64,000 bases of DNA from Bradyrhizobium iriomotense (GCF_018130765.1 NZ_JAFCJZ010000004.1:1-64000); one strand, 5' to 3'; shown: positions 51,115 through 63,465, numbered from the stretch's first letter. A program made the numbers and translations. The notes: generated from the sequence alone by a model not told the origin.

Positions 51115-51369
51115 ATGACGGTCCAAGACCATTCCGGGTTTCGGGAGCGCCCGCAAGGGGGCATCTCGACCAAGACCAAGGCCAGCCTTGTCCTGATCGG
51201 ATTCCTGGTTATTGCCGGGGCGCTGCTGTTCACCGAGCACCGGGCCCACGTGCTCGGGCTCCTGGTCTGGCTCCCGCTCCTCGCCTGTCCGCTGATGCAT
51301 TTCTTCATGCATGGCGGACATGGTCATCATCACGGCGGCGGCCGGCCGAACGATTCGAGGAGCGCGTGA
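51115..51369 (+). CDS. DUF2933 small membrane protein
   Basis: 84 residues: a soluble N-terminus, two membrane segments (ASLVLIGFLVIAGALLF and VLGLLVWLPLLACPLMHFFM), and a His-rich tail (MHGGHGHHHGGG), typical of DUF2933 proteins found next to copper-related genes. AGGAG seven bases before 51115 fixes the start. The stop overlaps the next start (TGATG at 51367), so the two are translationally coupled. Confidence 0.8.
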   Translation: MTVQDHSGFRERPQGGISTKTKASLVLIGFLVIAGALLFTEHRAHVLGLLVWLPLLACPLMHFFMHGGHGHHHGGGRPNDSRSA

Positions 51370-52045
51370 TGCACGATGCCGCGCCCGCCTACGGTCTCTG
51401 GAGCCTCGTCATCGTCAACTCGGCGGTGTTCATCCTGTTTGCCTACAGCTTCTTCAAGCCGCAAACCTCCCGCGACTGGCGCTCCTTCGGCGCCTTCAGC
51501 GCCTTCCTGGTGGCGCTGTTCGTCGAGATGTACGGCTTTCCGCTCACCATCTATTTCCTTTCGGGCTGGCTGCAGTCGCGCTACCCGAACGTCGACTTTG
51601 GTTCTCCCACGACGCCGGCCACCTGCTGGAGATGATGTTCGGCTGGAAGACCAATCCGCACGCCGGACCGTTCCACGTTCTCAGCTACATCTTCATCGCC
51701 GCCGGCTTCATCCTGATCTCTGTTGCCTGGAGGGTGCTGTACGAGGCGCAGCAGACCCGCAGCCTGGCCACCACCGGCCCCTACAGCTACGTCCGGCATC
51801 CGCAATATGTCGGTTTCGTGCTGGTGATGTTCGGCTTCCTGTTGCAGTGGCCGACGATTCTGACGCTGGCGATGTTTCCGGTGCTGACCGTCATGTATGT
51901 GAAGCTCGCCAGAGACGAGGAGCGCGAGGCCCGGGCCGAGTTCGGCGAGGCCTATGCGCGGTACGCTGCGCAGGTGCCGGCGTTCCTTCCCCATCTCAAC
52001 CGGCGATCCGGTCAGAGTACTTCCGGCGGCTATCGTCACGGCTGA
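51369..52045 (+). pseudogene. isoprenylcysteine carboxyl methyltransferase-like gene with a frameshift
   Basis: The first frame (51369-51599) encodes membrane helices [20 protein letters not shown] to [12 protein letters not shown] and would stop at 51635. The -1 frame then continues without a gap: [15 protein letters not shown], the second pair of helices, and the methyltransferase motif [17 protein letters not shown], ending at 52045. Adding one T to the TTT at 51597-51599 restores a single protein of about 225 residues. The family methylates C-terminal cysteines or lipids at the membrane. A mutation, a sequencing error in the T-run or programmed -1 slippage could explain it. Confidence 0.82.
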
Positions 52046-52095
52046 CCTTCGCGCGAGGAGATGCCGGCGAACGGCACAGGCTTGAAAGGACGTCG

Positions 52096-52803
52096 ATGAG
52101 CGTGCCCGTCTTCACCGCAAAGGCGCTGACCAAGACCTACGTCTCCGGCGAGGTGATGGTGCATGCCCTCAACGAGGTCGACCTCGACATCGCCGAGAAG
52201 GAGGTGGTCGTGCTGCTCGGCCCCTCCGGCAGCGGAAAGACGACGTTGCTCAACATCATGGGCGGCCTCGACCGGCCGACCAGCGGCCGGCTGTTCTTCC
52301 GCGATCTGGATCTGACCGATCTCGAGGACCGCGAGCTGACGAAGTATCGCCGCGACCATGTCGGCTTCGTCTTCCAGTTCTACAATCTGGTGCCGAGCCT
52401 CACGGCCTACGAGAACGTCGCGCTGGTCACCGAGGTCGCCAGGAACCCGATGCGGCCCGCCGACGCGCTCGCGCTGGTAGGGCTCGAGGAGCGCATGCAC
52501 CACTTTCCCGCCCAGCTCTCCGGCGGCGAGCAGCAGCGCGTCGCCATCGCCCGCGCGATCGCCAAGCGTCCGGCGGTGCTGCTCTGCGACGAGCCGACCG
52601 GGGCGCTGGATTCGAAGACCGGCATCCGCGTCATCGAGGCGCTGCTCGGCGTCAACCGGCAGCTCGGGACCACCACGGTCATCATCACCCACAACGCCAG
52701 CATCCAGGAGGTCGCCGACCGGGTGCTGTTCTTCGCCGACGGCCGCATCTCCCGCATCCGGACCAACGAGGCCCGGCGGGAAGCCGCCGAGCTCACCTGG
52801 TGA
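52096..52803 (+). CDS. ABC transporter ATP-binding protein (MacB/LolD type)
   Basis: 235 residues. Walker [10 protein letters not shown] (near 42), Q-loop [17 protein letters not shown], signature [15 protein letters not shown] (near 141) and Walker [17 protein letters not shown] are all complete and typical of the MacB/LolD/FtsE group that powers FtsX-type permeases. The permease gene begins four bases after its stop, followed by an HlyD adaptor gene, forming an exporter operon. Confidence 0.92.
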   Translation: MSVPVFTAKALTKTYVSGEVMVHALNEVDLDIAEKEVVVLLGPSGSGKTTLLNIMGGLDRPTSGRLFFRDLDLTDLEDRELTKYRRDHVGFVFQFYNLVPSLTAYENVALVTEVARNPMRPADALALVGLEERMHHFPAQLSGGEQQRVAIARAIAKRPAVLLCDEPTGALDSKTGIRVIEALLGVNRQLGTTTVIITHNASIQEVADRVLFFADGRISRIRTNEARREAAELTW

Positions 52804-52807
52804 CGAC

Positions 52808-55171
<2,364 letters not shown>

Positions 55172-55173
55172 CC

Positions 55174-56412
55174 ATGCCCGCCAATTGGACCAAACGTATC
55201 ATCGGCGCTGTGCTTCTGGCCGCGATCGTGGGAGGGCTGGCCTGGTTCGCCTGGCCGCGGCCGGTTCTGGTCGATCTCGCGACCGTCGCGAAGGGCCCCA
55301 TCGAGGTCACGGCGGACGACGACGGCAAGACCCGCGTGCGCCACGTCTACACCGTCTCGGCGCCGATCGCGGGGAAGGTGTTGAGGATTTCGCATCCGCT
55401 CGGCGAGCGGGGGCCCTCGCTCCATGTCGGCGACGAGGTTGCCGCCAACCAGACCGTCGCCCTGATGCAGCCGGCGCTGCCCGGCTTCATCGACGCGCGC
55501 TCGCACGACCAGCTGCAGGCCGAGGTCCTGGCCGCAGATGCCGCCATCCAGCAGCAGGAGGCGGAAGTGCAGCGGATCGAAGCCGCGCTGGACTTTTCAC
55601 GGACCGAGTTCCAGCGGGCGCAGACGTTGCTGCGGACGCAGTCCACCTCGGCCCAGGCCCACGACAAGGCGAAATTCGAGGTGGCCATCAATGAAGCCGC
55701 CCTGAAGAGTGCCAAGGCCCAGGTCGAGATGCGCCGCGCGGTGCGGACCAGCCTGGTGGCGCGGCTGATGGACCCGGCGAGCGCCGCCCCGTCGGCGGAG
55801 CCGACCTGCTGCGTGCGGGTGCTGGCGCCGGCAAGCGGACGGGTGCTGAAGATCATCCAGGACAGCGAGACGACGGTCCTGCCCGGGACGCCGCTGGTCG
55901 ATATCGGCAATCCGCTCGATCTCGAGGTCGTGGCCGACCTGCTCTCGACCGACGCGGTCCAGATCAAGGTCGGCGCGCCGGTGCGGATCGACGGCTGGGG
56001 TGGACAGCCGATCGCAGGAAAGGTGGTCCGGGTCGACCCGGCCGGTTTCCTGAAAGTGTCCGCGCTCGGCATCGAGGAGCAGCGCGTCCGCGTGACCATC
56101 GATTTCAGCGACCCGCCTGAGAACTGGGTCACGCTCGGACACGACTATCGCGTCATCGTCCACGTCACCACCTGGAGCGCTCCGGACGCGCTGACCGTGC
56201 CGGTCAGCGCCTTGTTCCGGCAAGGCGGTCAGTGGGCCGTCTTCGTCGACGAGAACGGCCGTGCCAAGACCGTTCCGGTCCAGATCGGTCACCGCAACAG
56301 CCGCACCGCCGAAGTTCTCTCGGGACTCTCCGCAGGTGACCGCGTCGTGCTGCACCCGAGCGATCGGATCAGCCACGGGATCAGGATCGCGCAGCGAGAC
56401 ATCGCTCCATGA
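55174..56412 (+). CDS. HlyD/MacA-type periplasmic adaptor protein
   Basis: 412 residues with an N-terminal membrane anchor (IIGAVLLAAIVGGLAWFAW), lipoyl-type strands (VRHVYTVSAPIAGKVLRI), a coiled-coil hairpin (about 110-200, QQQEAEVQRIEAALDFSRTE) and the beta-barrel part (about 215-400, TVPVSALFRQGGQWAVF). It should link the inner-membrane FtsX-type permease to an outer-membrane channel, but no TolC-like gene is present in the window. The start is two bases after the permease stop. Confidence 0.9.
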   Translation: MPANWTKRIIGAVLLAAIVGGLAWFAWPRPVLVDLATVAKGPIEVTADDDGKTRVRHVYTVSAPIAGKVLRISHPLGERGPSLHVGDEVAANQTVALMQPALPGFIDARSHDQLQAEVLAADAAIQQQEAEVQRIEAALDFSRTEFQRAQTLLRTQSTSAQAHDKAKFEVAINEAALKSAKAQVEMRRAVRTSLVARLMDPASAAPSAEPTCCVRVLAPASGRVLKIIQDSETTVLPGTPLVDIGNPLDLEVVADLLSTDAVQIKVGAPVRIDGWGGQPIAGKVVRVDPAGFLKVSALGIEEQRVRVTIDFSDPPENWVTLGHDYRVIVHVTTWSAPDALTVPVSALFRQGGQWAVFVDENGRAKTVPVQIGHRNSRTAEVLSGLSAGDRVVLHPSDRISHGIRIAQRDIAP

Positions 56413-56507
56413 TGACGGGAAGCGCAGCGGTTGATTCCGCCTGATTTCGCGCGCGAGGACGTTCAATTCGGGGGGCAATCTGTCCCGTTCTCGTTCGGTC
56501 AGGTCGG

Positions 56508-58475
56508 ATGTCGATTGAAACGGCTGCTACGATCACGCGCATTTTTGGTCCGTGCCGGATCGTGCAATGGAATGCCCGCGATCCGAATCTGCTGCATGAG
56601 CTGCTCCTCATGGGCTGCGATGCCCACGCCGTCGGCGAGGGCGCATGCGAGCATCCGCGCTGGATTTCACGCGGCAGCGATGCGCGCGTTCCGCCCAAGC
56701 CCATCGCCGTTGTCGAGGTCGACGCCGGGAAAGAGACGCTTGTCCTGATCGAGACGCTCGCGGCGCAGGATCAGCTGCAAAACCTGTTCCTCATTGGCCC
56801 CGGCATTGCCGGCCTTCGCGCGCCGCTCGAGAACCGGCTGTTCGCGCGCGGATGGCGGCGCCATCCGGCCTCGCTTGCCACCTCCGACTACGCGCGCATG
56901 CAGGATGATGTGCTGCCGCGCCATGCCGTCTACCAGCGCATCCCGGCGCAGGCCGCTTCCCGATGGCCGGTGGAGACCCTGCTGGGCGAACGCAATCTCC
57001 ACATGGACATGCTGCGCGAAAGCGGATCGCGCGCCGATGCGCATGTCGTCCGCTACGCGCTGGCCGCTTCGCTCGTCCGGCCCGGCGACATCGTGCTCGA
57101 TTGCGCCTGCGGGCTTGGCTATGGCTCGGCGGTGATCGCCGCGACCAGCCAGGCATCGCAAATCATCGGCGTCGATGTCGATGCGTCGGCCGTGGCGTAT
57201 GCGCATGCGAATTACGGCGGGCAGAACCTGCGCTTTGAGGCGGGAGATGCCTCGCGCCTCCGGCACCTTGCCGATGCATCCGTCGATCTCATCGTCTCGA
57301 TGGAGACGATCGAGCATGTCGAAAACTGGAAAGCCGTGGCGAAGGAGTTCGCACGGGTGCTGAAGCCGGACGGGCGTCTGGTCGCCAGCGTTCCTGACCG
57401 GTGGGCCGATGAGACCGGAAGCGATCCCAATCCGTATCACCACCACGTTTTCGACTGGGCCAAATTGCGCGAAGGGCTGGTCGAGGATTTCGTGATCGAA
57501 GCGCGCTACACGCAGACCGCGCCCGGCGGTTTCAAATGGCCGCACACCGCCCGCCGGCTGGACCGCGTGCCCCTCGATCGCGATGTCGAGGGCGAATGGA
57601 TCCTGGTCGTTGCCTCCGCCAATCCCTTCGCCAGGGCCGAAGAGCTGCGCCAATCATTCCGCCACCCCGCATTCGCCGATGCGCTGTCTGCGAGCGGCGC
57701 GGTCGCGCTCGATTTCGGCGGATGTTACGACAATCCGTGGCTGTACCGGACGCTGGTCCAGGTCGGTGAGCGCCTCGACGATGCGGCGGTCCTGGGCCGG
57801 CTCGCCAGCTGGGTTGGCGACAATGCCCGTCCGGACTCGGCGGACCGGGGCGCCGCGCTTTGCGTCGCGGGCTATCGCACTGTCGAACGCCGCCAGGCGC
57901 GGGAGGCCGGCGAGCTGATCGGGCGGATCGAGAGCTATTGCCAGAGCACCCGGCACACGACGAACCCCCATGTGCAGCGCTGGCGCATCTCGCTGGCGTT
58001 TCTGGCGGGCTGCCTGTGCGAGCTGTCGGGTGCGCTGGACGACGCGCTCAAATGGTTCTCGCTCGCGGCCGAACTCGACTGGCGCTCTTTCTCCCCGATC
58101 CTGACCACCAAGACCATTGCGGCGGCCTTTCATGCGGCCCGCATTGCCCTGGCATTCGGCGACGAGACGGGCGCACGTTCGTTCTTCCGGATCGGTTTCG
58201 AGACGGCGCTGGAAGCCGCGCGCAGCAATCCTACGGATTTTGCCGGTTCGGTTGAATCCCCGATTCCATTCGGCCTCGTCGAGCTCGCCGAGGTCATGGA
58301 CATGGGCGGCCAATGCGCGGTCGCGATCGCAACGCTTCCGCTCTGGCGGCGCGCGCCCGGAGCCTTCTGGTCCCGGGTCGACACCAAGCGCTTCGGACTG
58401 CTGGCCTGGAATCAGGCGCTCGAACGGGAGAACGCCTGTCTGCGCGGCCAGCTTCAGAACGTGGGCGTCCGGTGA
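56508..58475 (+). CDS. SAM-dependent methyltransferase with N- and C-terminal extensions
   Basis: 655 residues. Residues about 1-175 form an uncharacterised N-terminal domain. A class I methyltransferase domain follows (about 185-330): motif I VLDCACGLGYGSAVIA, the acidic strand IIGVDVDASAVAYA, and SMETIEHVENWKAVAKEFAR. The C-terminal half (about 370-655) is an unfamiliar mainly helical region (AARIALAFGDETGARSFFRI) possibly TPR-like. The layout resembles methyltransferases of polysaccharide or glycan decoration clusters, but no such genes adjoin. The start has AGG close upstream. Confidence 0.8.
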   Translation: MSIETAATITRIFGPCRIVQWNARDPNLLHELLLMGCDAHAVGEGACEHPRWISRGSDARVPPKPIAVVEVDAGKETLVLIETLAAQDQLQNLFLIGPGIAGLRAPLENRLFARGWRRHPASLATSDYARMQDDVLPRHAVYQRIPAQAASRWPVETLLGERNLHMDMLRESGSRADAHVVRYALAASLVRPGDIVLDCACGLGYGSAVIAATSQASQIIGVDVDASAVAYAHANYGGQNLRFEAGDASRLRHLADASVDLIVSMETIEHVENWKAVAKEFARVLKPDGRLVASVPDRWADETGSDPNPYHHHVFDWAKLREGLVEDFVIEARYTQTAPGGFKWPHTARRLDRVPLDRDVEGEWILVVASANPFARAEELRQSFRHPAFADALSASGAVALDFGGCYDNPWLYRTLVQVGERLDDAAVLGRLASWVGDNARPDSADRGAALCVAGYRTVERRQAREAGELIGRIESYCQSTRHTTNPHVQRWRISLAFLAGCLCELSGALDDALKWFSLAAELDWRSFSPILTTKTIAAAFHAARIALAFGDETGARSFFRIGFETALEAARSNPTDFAGSVESPIPFGLVELAEVMDMGGQCAVAIATLPLWRRAPGAFWSRVDTKRFGLLAWNQALERENACLRGQLQNVGVR

Positions 58476-58664
58476 GGCGGGGCCGGCTCGTTCCTAGGAG
58501 CTTGCATCGGGCTCACCGAAGTAGGTCGCGCCGTCGCCCGTATCGATGAGGTCGCTGTGTTGCCGCCATCCCTGCGGCCCACATGCTGACTCCCTCCACC
58601 CCCGGTGATAGCATGCCCCTCATCAATGCACGCACACGCCGGAACGTGTGGGGAGGCAAGTCCG

Positions 58665-59966
58665 ATGCACTGGGGAGCGCTCTGCAGGCCGCGCGGCTGT
58701 CGCGGGCTTTTCTTGGCCGTCATTCTCGTCTCTGCGCTCTGGGCGCCTCTGACCTGCGCACAGGACGCTCAAAACTCTTCCCGTGAGCCGGGGCCGGTCT
58801 TTTCCGAGAGCGGCCCCGATGCCGAGCTCTACGGTGCGGCTGCCGGCTATCCGGTCGGCACGCGGGGGACCACCACCCAGCTCGACAAGCTCGTCGGCGT
58901 CTACAGCCATTTCGGCGAGATCTATCCTTCGCGCCCGATCGTTCGCGCGACGACGCCCTGGCAATTCAAGCGCGCGCCGGAGCCATCGATCGCCTACAGC
59001 TTCGGCACGGAACGGCTGAGCATCGCGGATTATCTCAAGCGCAATCCGGTGACGGGACTCCTGATCGCCCGGGACGACACCATCTTGTACGAGCACTATC
59101 AATATTCGCGGACCGACCACGACCGCTTTCTCTCGCAGTCCATGGCCAAGACGCTGGTCGGCATGCTGGTCGGGATCGCGGTCTCGGAGGGACGGATCAA
59201 GTCGATCGACGACCTCGTCTCGACCTATGTCCCCGGCCTTGCAGGAACGGAATATGGAAACACATCCATCCGCGCCTTGCTCAACATGTCTTCGGGCGTC
59301 GAGTTTTCGGAGGTCTATGACGGGAACGATGACATCGCCCGGCTTGGACGAGCCCTGTTCGTTGGAGAGGCAAAAGATCCCGCCGCGGTCGTCGCGCAAT
59401 TCAATACGCGCACTGCACCGCCGGGGACCCGATGGCACTATGCGAGCGTGGAAACCGAGATCCTGGGCCTGGTCCTGCGCGCCGCAACTGGCACGCCGGT
59501 TGCCGACTATCTCCACGATCGGATCTGGGATGCCATCGGCACCGAAGCGGATGCCTCATGGGCGATCGACGGCAGCGGGCAGGAGATTGCGTTCTGCTGC
59601 TTCAACGCAACCTTGCGCGACTATGCGCGCCTCGCCCGCTTGCTCGCACATGACGGCGCCTGGGAAGGCCGTCAGTTGATCCCCCGGCAGTGGCTGCTGG
59701 ATGCCACGACCGTCAGACCAGAGGATGGCCATCTCGCTCCGCGCGTGGCTACACCCTATTTCGGCTACGGCTATCAGGTGTGGCTCCTCCCCGGCGAGCA
59801 TCGCAGATTTGCCCTGCTCGGCATCCGCGGTCAGGTCATCCTGGTCGATCCAGCCTCGAAGCTCGTTATGGTGCATACGGCCGTTCGCCAGAAGCCATCC
59901 GAGCCGGGAGCGCTCAGGGAGCCGCTGGCGTTGTGGTCCGCCGTGCTGCAACAGCTCGGGCAATAA
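58665..59966 (+). CDS. serine beta-lactamase-like hydrolase (class C family)
   Basis: 433 residues with a signal peptide (GLFLAVILVSALWAPLTCAQ). The penicillin-binding fold shows the SxxK motif as SMAK (Ser159, Lys162) and a Tyr motif in HYASVETEILGLVLR (YxS in place of YxN). A C-terminal FGYGYQVWLLPGEHRRFALL segment is typical of 6-aminohexanoate-dimer hydrolase/EstB-like esterases of this family. It probably hydrolyses esters or amides outside the cytoplasm rather than beta-lactams. GGAGG eight bases upstream of 58665 decides the start. Confidence 0.85.
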   Translation: MHWGALCRPRGCRGLFLAVILVSALWAPLTCAQDAQNSSREPGPVFSESGPDAELYGAAAGYPVGTRGTTTQLDKLVGVYSHFGEIYPSRPIVRATTPWQFKRAPEPSIAYSFGTERLSIADYLKRNPVTGLLIARDDTILYEHYQYSRTDHDRFLSQSMAKTLVGMLVGIAVSEGRIKSIDDLVSTYVPGLAGTEYGNTSIRALLNMSSGVEFSEVYDGNDDIARLGRALFVGEAKDPAAVVAQFNTRTAPPGTRWHYASVETEILGLVLRAATGTPVADYLHDRIWDAIGTEADASWAIDGSGQEIAFCCFNATLRDYARLARLLAHDGAWEGRQLIPRQWLLDATTVRPEDGHLAPRVATPYFGYGYQVWLLPGEHRRFALLGIRGQVILVDPASKLVMVHTAVRQKPSEPGALREPLALWSAVLQQLGQ

Positions 59967-60275
59967 GTCACATTCAAGCGCCACGCGCTGGTGCACCGGG
60001 GTCGACCCGCTCTGTCATAAGTCTGTTCTCAGGGAAATCCACCGCGAACTCTGAGGGTTTGGTCTGATAACTCCTCGGGGCGCCAATGGTACCCTCAGCT
60101 CGCCGTTGTTGCCTCCGACACTCATTCTCCCGCGGAATCGATCTGCGCCAGGCGTTTGGAGGCCAGTGCCAGGGCGGACGGTAACCGAACTCCGCAGCGG
60201 CCGTTCAGAGTCTGCGTCGGTCGGACAACGGATCGCGAAGCAATTCGAGCCGATACAGGTGAGCATCGACGTAGC
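59967..60275. other. gene-free stretch before the ferric-reductase-like gene
   Basis: About 310 bases. The ferric-reductase frame is open from 60156, but this leader lacks membrane character. No repeat or RNA gene is recognisable and I could not place a promoter. Confidence 0.35.
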
Positions 60276-61628
60276 ATGCAGAACCTCAAACGCGCATTTT
60301 GGGCAACCCTCGCAATCCTGGCCGTGCTGTGGCTCATTGCGGAACCGTCAGTATTTCAGTCAGCCTCGTTCTTTGCGCGCCGCGGGGCGATCGTGCAGTT
60401 GAGCGGCATTCTCGCAATCGGATGCATGAGCGCTGCGATGATCCTGGCACTGCGGCCGCGTTGGCCGGAGTCGTGGCTGGGCGGCCTTGACAAGATGTAT
60501 CGCCTGCACAAGTGGTTCGGTATCACGGCTTTCATCGTCGCCATCGTCCATTGGCTTTGGGCCAACGGTCCAAAATGGGCGGTCGGCTGGGGCTTGCTGG
60601 AGCGGCCAGTGCGTGGGGCAAGGCCCCCCATCGAGAATCCCATTGCCGCGATCTTTGCGAACCTGCGGGGAACGGCGGAGGGCATGGGCGAATGGGCTTT
60701 TTATGCCACCGTGGTGCTCATCGCGTTGGCGCTGATCCAGTATTTTCCCTACCGGCTCTTCTACAAGACACATCGCCTTCTCGCCCTTGTTTATCTGGTC
60801 CTTGTCTTTCACGCCGCCGTGCTGATCAGGTTCAGCTACTGGACGTCGCCGCTCGGCTGGGTGATGGCGGTACTGCTTGCCTGCGGCACGTGGGCGGCCG
60901 TTCTTGTCCTGTTGCGCCGGGTGGGCGCGGGCCGGCAAGTCAAGGGCAGGATCACTTCGCTGCAATATTATCCCGGTGTCAGATCACTCGAGAGCGCAAT
61001 CGAGGTGCCGCACGGATGGCCGGGCCACAAGCCCGGCCAGTTCGCCTTCGCCACGTCGGACGCCTCGGAGGGCGCGCATCCTTACACCATCGCCTCGAGT
61101 TGGCACGCCGAGAAACCCGGGATCACCTTCATCACCAAGGAGCTGGGCGACCACACCAGCCGCTTGCGCGAGAAGCTTTGCGTCGGGCAGGAGGTGACGG
61201 TAGAGGGGCCCTATGGCTGCTTCACCTTTGATGATGACTGCCCGCACCAGATCTGGATCGGAGGTGGCATTGGCATCACGCCTTTTGTCGCACGAATGAA
61301 ACACATGGCCATGCAGGAAGAAGCGCCCGACTGGCCTGCGGCGCAGACGGTCGATCTTTTTCACACCACCGCCGATGTCGACGAGGAAGCGCTCGGCAAA
61401 CTGGCAGCTGACGCTAAATCTGCCGATGTCCGCCTGCATGTTCTGATCGATGCGCGTGATGGTCGCCTGACCGGCGAACGCATTCGCCAGGCCGTACCGC
61501 AATGGCGCGAGGCGAGCATCTGGTTTTGTGGTCCGGCGGGTTTCGGTGAAGTGCTGAAACGAGACTTCGCCGCGCACGACTTTCCTGTCAAAGGGCGTTT
61601 CCATCAGGAGCTTTTCGCGATGCGGTAA
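60276..61628 (+). CDS. ferric-reductase-like flavocytochrome (ferredoxin reductase-type)
   Basis: 450 residues. The N-terminal half (about 1-215) has six membrane helices with haem-ligand histidines (LHKWFGITAFIVAIVHWLWA; FYKTHRLLALVYLVLVFHAA), the ferric reductase-like transmembrane domain. The C-terminal half is a ferredoxin-NADP reductase module: FAD loop HPYTIASSWH (near 272), NAD loop WIGGGIGITPFVARM (near 327) and FCGPAGFGE near the end. It passes electrons from NAD(P)H across the membrane, to Fe(III) or oxygen. It is unrelated in architecture to fpr at 1293. Confidence 0.87.
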   Translation: MQNLKRAFWATLAILAVLWLIAEPSVFQSASFFARRGAIVQLSGILAIGCMSAAMILALRPRWPESWLGGLDKMYRLHKWFGITAFIVAIVHWLWANGPKWAVGWGLLERPVRGARPPIENPIAAIFANLRGTAEGMGEWAFYATVVLIALALIQYFPYRLFYKTHRLLALVYLVLVFHAAVLIRFSYWTSPLGWVMAVLLACGTWAAVLVLLRRVGAGRQVKGRITSLQYYPGVRSLESAIEVPHGWPGHKPGQFAFATSDASEGAHPYTIASSWHAEKPGITFITKELGDHTSRLREKLCVGQEVTVEGPYGCFTFDDDCPHQIWIGGGIGITPFVARMKHMAMQEEAPDWPAAQTVDLFHTTADVDEEALGKLAADAKSADVRLHVLIDARDGRLTGERIRQAVPQWREASIWFCGPAGFGEVLKRDFAAHDFPVKGRFHQELFAMR

Positions 61629-61788
61629 TCCAGTGATCGAGGGACTGAATAGAGCTGTGGGCGGATCGTAGGATCTTGTTTTTTGTGGTTCCGACCGCTT
61701 CGTCGGCCGCGGCCGCATTGAACCTGTCCGGCTTCCGGGCGCACCAACGGCGCGTAAGTCCCAGATAGCCGCGACGAGGGAAGGCGCG

Positions 61789-62751
61789 ATGAGGACCCTG
61801 AAAGCATCGATCTGTGTTGCAGTCACTGCGCTTGCCTTGAGCCTGTCGCTCAGTGCGCCGTCCTACGGCGAGGAGGATGAGGCGGGCACGCTCACCCGGC
61901 AGATGAAGGAGCTTTATCGGGCCGGGAAGTACATGGAGGCGCTGCCGCTGGCCCAGAAGTCGCTGGCCCTTCGCGAGAAGGAGTTTGGCCCTGATGACGC
62001 GCATGTCGCGATGCCGCTGAACGACCTTGGCACGATCCATTACAATCTCGGCCAGTACGCCGTTGCCGAGCCGCTGTACAAGCGCGCGCTGGCTATCCGG
62101 GAGAAGACGCTCGGTCCGGATCATGCCGAAGTCGCAATGGTGCTGAACAATCTGGGCGATCTCTATCGCGCGGAAGAGCGCTATGCGGAAGCAGAGCCGC
62201 TGCTGAAGCGATCGATCGCCATCGACGAGAAAGTGCTCGGCCGCGACGATCCACAGATCGTGTTGCCGCTCAGCAACCTCGGCGCCGTCTACAGCAGCCA
62301 GGGCCGATACGATCAGGCCGAGCCGCTGTTCAAGCGGGGACTGGCCGTGCTGCAGAAAGCGCTCGGCCCCGACGATCCCGAAGCCACGGTGCTGATGAAC
62401 AATTTGGCCGATACCTACATCAATCGGCATCGCTATGCCGATGCCGAGCGGCTGCTGAAGCGGTCGATGGTGGTGACCGAGAAGGCGTTCGGGCCTGATC
62501 ATCCCGACATCGCGCAGGCGCTGAACAATCTGGCTGCGCTCTATGCGCGTCAGGGGCGTAACGCCGAAGCCGAGCGGCTGTTCAAGCGGTCGGCGGCCAC
62601 TTTCGAGAAAACCCTCGGCCCCAACCATCCGGATCTCGCCGGCGTCCTGGACAACCTCGCCGGTCTCTACAAGGATCAGGGCCGCTATGCCGATGCCCAA
62701 CAGGTCCTGAAACGGTCGATGGCCATCCGAGGGAAGACAAGGCCGATCTGA
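61789..62751 (+). CDS. exported TPR protein (kinesin light chain-type repeats)
   Basis: 320 residues: signal peptide (VAVTALALSLSLSAPSYG), then six to seven 42-residue tetratricopeptide repeats of the kinesin-light-chain type, each like GPDHPDIAQALNNLAALYAR followed by a GR-AEAE-L-KR pattern (from about residue 35 to the end). They form a superhelix for protein binding in the periplasm; the partner is unknown. GGGAAGG lies about six bases before the ATG. Confidence 0.85.
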   Translation: MRTLKASICVAVTALALSLSLSAPSYGEEDEAGTLTRQMKELYRAGKYMEALPLAQKSLALREKEFGPDDAHVAMPLNDLGTIHYNLGQYAVAEPLYKRALAIREKTLGPDHAEVAMVLNNLGDLYRAEERYAEAEPLLKRSIAIDEKVLGRDDPQIVLPLSNLGAVYSSQGRYDQAEPLFKRGLAVLQKALGPDDPEATVLMNNLADTYINRHRYADAERLLKRSMVVTEKAFGPDHPDIAQALNNLAALYARQGRNAEAERLFKRSAATFEKTLGPNHPDLAGVLDNLAGLYKDQGRYADAQQVLKRSMAIRGKTRPI

Positions 62752-62760
62752 ATAGCTTTC

Positions 62761-62860
62761 GTAGGGTGGCAAAGGCGCGGGAAGCGCCGTGCCCACCACT
62801 CTTCCCGACGACACACAAGTTGGTGGGCACGCTTCCGCCTTCGCTCTGCGAGCCACGGCG
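62761..62860. repeat. palindromic intergenic repeat of a third type
   Basis: GTAGGGTGGCAAAGGCGCGG at the left; arms CGTGCCCACCA (62788-62798) and TGGTGGGCACG (62821-62831) form an 11-base-pair stem that extends with one bulge into GGAAGCG/CGCTTCC. It lies about 10 bases after the TPR gene and may terminate it. The rest of the gap to 63048 shows nothing clear. Confidence 0.6.
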
Positions 62861-63048
62861 GACAAGTCGCCTTGCCCGCCCTGCGACTTTTCCAACTTTT
62901 TTGCGCATTGACGGCCGGACCATGTCGGCATGGACCGGTCTCGATCGTCCTTGGGTGGACACGTCCCGGACGTGCCGGAGATGGACCCGGCATACGTGAC
63001 GTGATTTCGTCAATTCGAGCCGTCAAAGTCGCAACTGGAGCAATGCCC

Positions 63049-63465
63049 ATGAGGATCACCGTCGAAACCAGCGTCGCCGCCCCCATCGATCAGGTCTGGC
63101 GTGCCTATACGACGCCAGCCGATATCGTGAAGTGGAACGCCGCGTCCGACGACTGGCACACGACCAAGGCCACGGTCGACCTGCGCGAGGGCGGCGTCTT
63201 CTCCTCGCGCATGGAGGCCAAGGACGGCAGCATGGGCTTTGACTTCGCCGGCACCTACACGACGATCGTCGAGCACAAGCTGATCGAATATGCGTTCGGC
63301 GATCGCAAGGCCGAGGTCGAGTTCGTCCCCGGTCCGAAGGGCGTCGTCGTCCGCGTCGTCTTCGACAGCGAAGCGACCCACTCGGTCGAGCAGCAGCAAG
63401 GCGGCTGGCAGGCGATCCTCGACAATTTCGCGCGCTACGTCGAGGCGAAGCAGAAGACGTTGTGA
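63049..63465 (+). CDS. SRPBCC (AHSA1-like) family protein
   Basis: 138 residues forming one START/Bet v1-like domain of the AHSA1 subgroup: VETSVAAPIDQVWRAYTTPA at the start, a beta grip with FDFAGTYTTIVEHKLIEYAF and VVVRVVFDSEATHSVEQQQG, and the C-terminal helix GWQAILDNFARYVEAKQ. Such proteins bind hydrophobic ligands; the function is unknown. The ATG at 63049 with GGAG eight bases upstream is preferred over the one at 63043. Confidence 0.85.
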   Translation: MRITVETSVAAPIDQVWRAYTTPADIVKWNAASDDWHTTKATVDLREGGVFSSRMEAKDGSMGFDFAGTYTTIVEHKLIEYAFGDRKAEVEFVPGPKGVVVRVVFDSEATHSVEQQQGGWQAILDNFARYVEAKQKTL

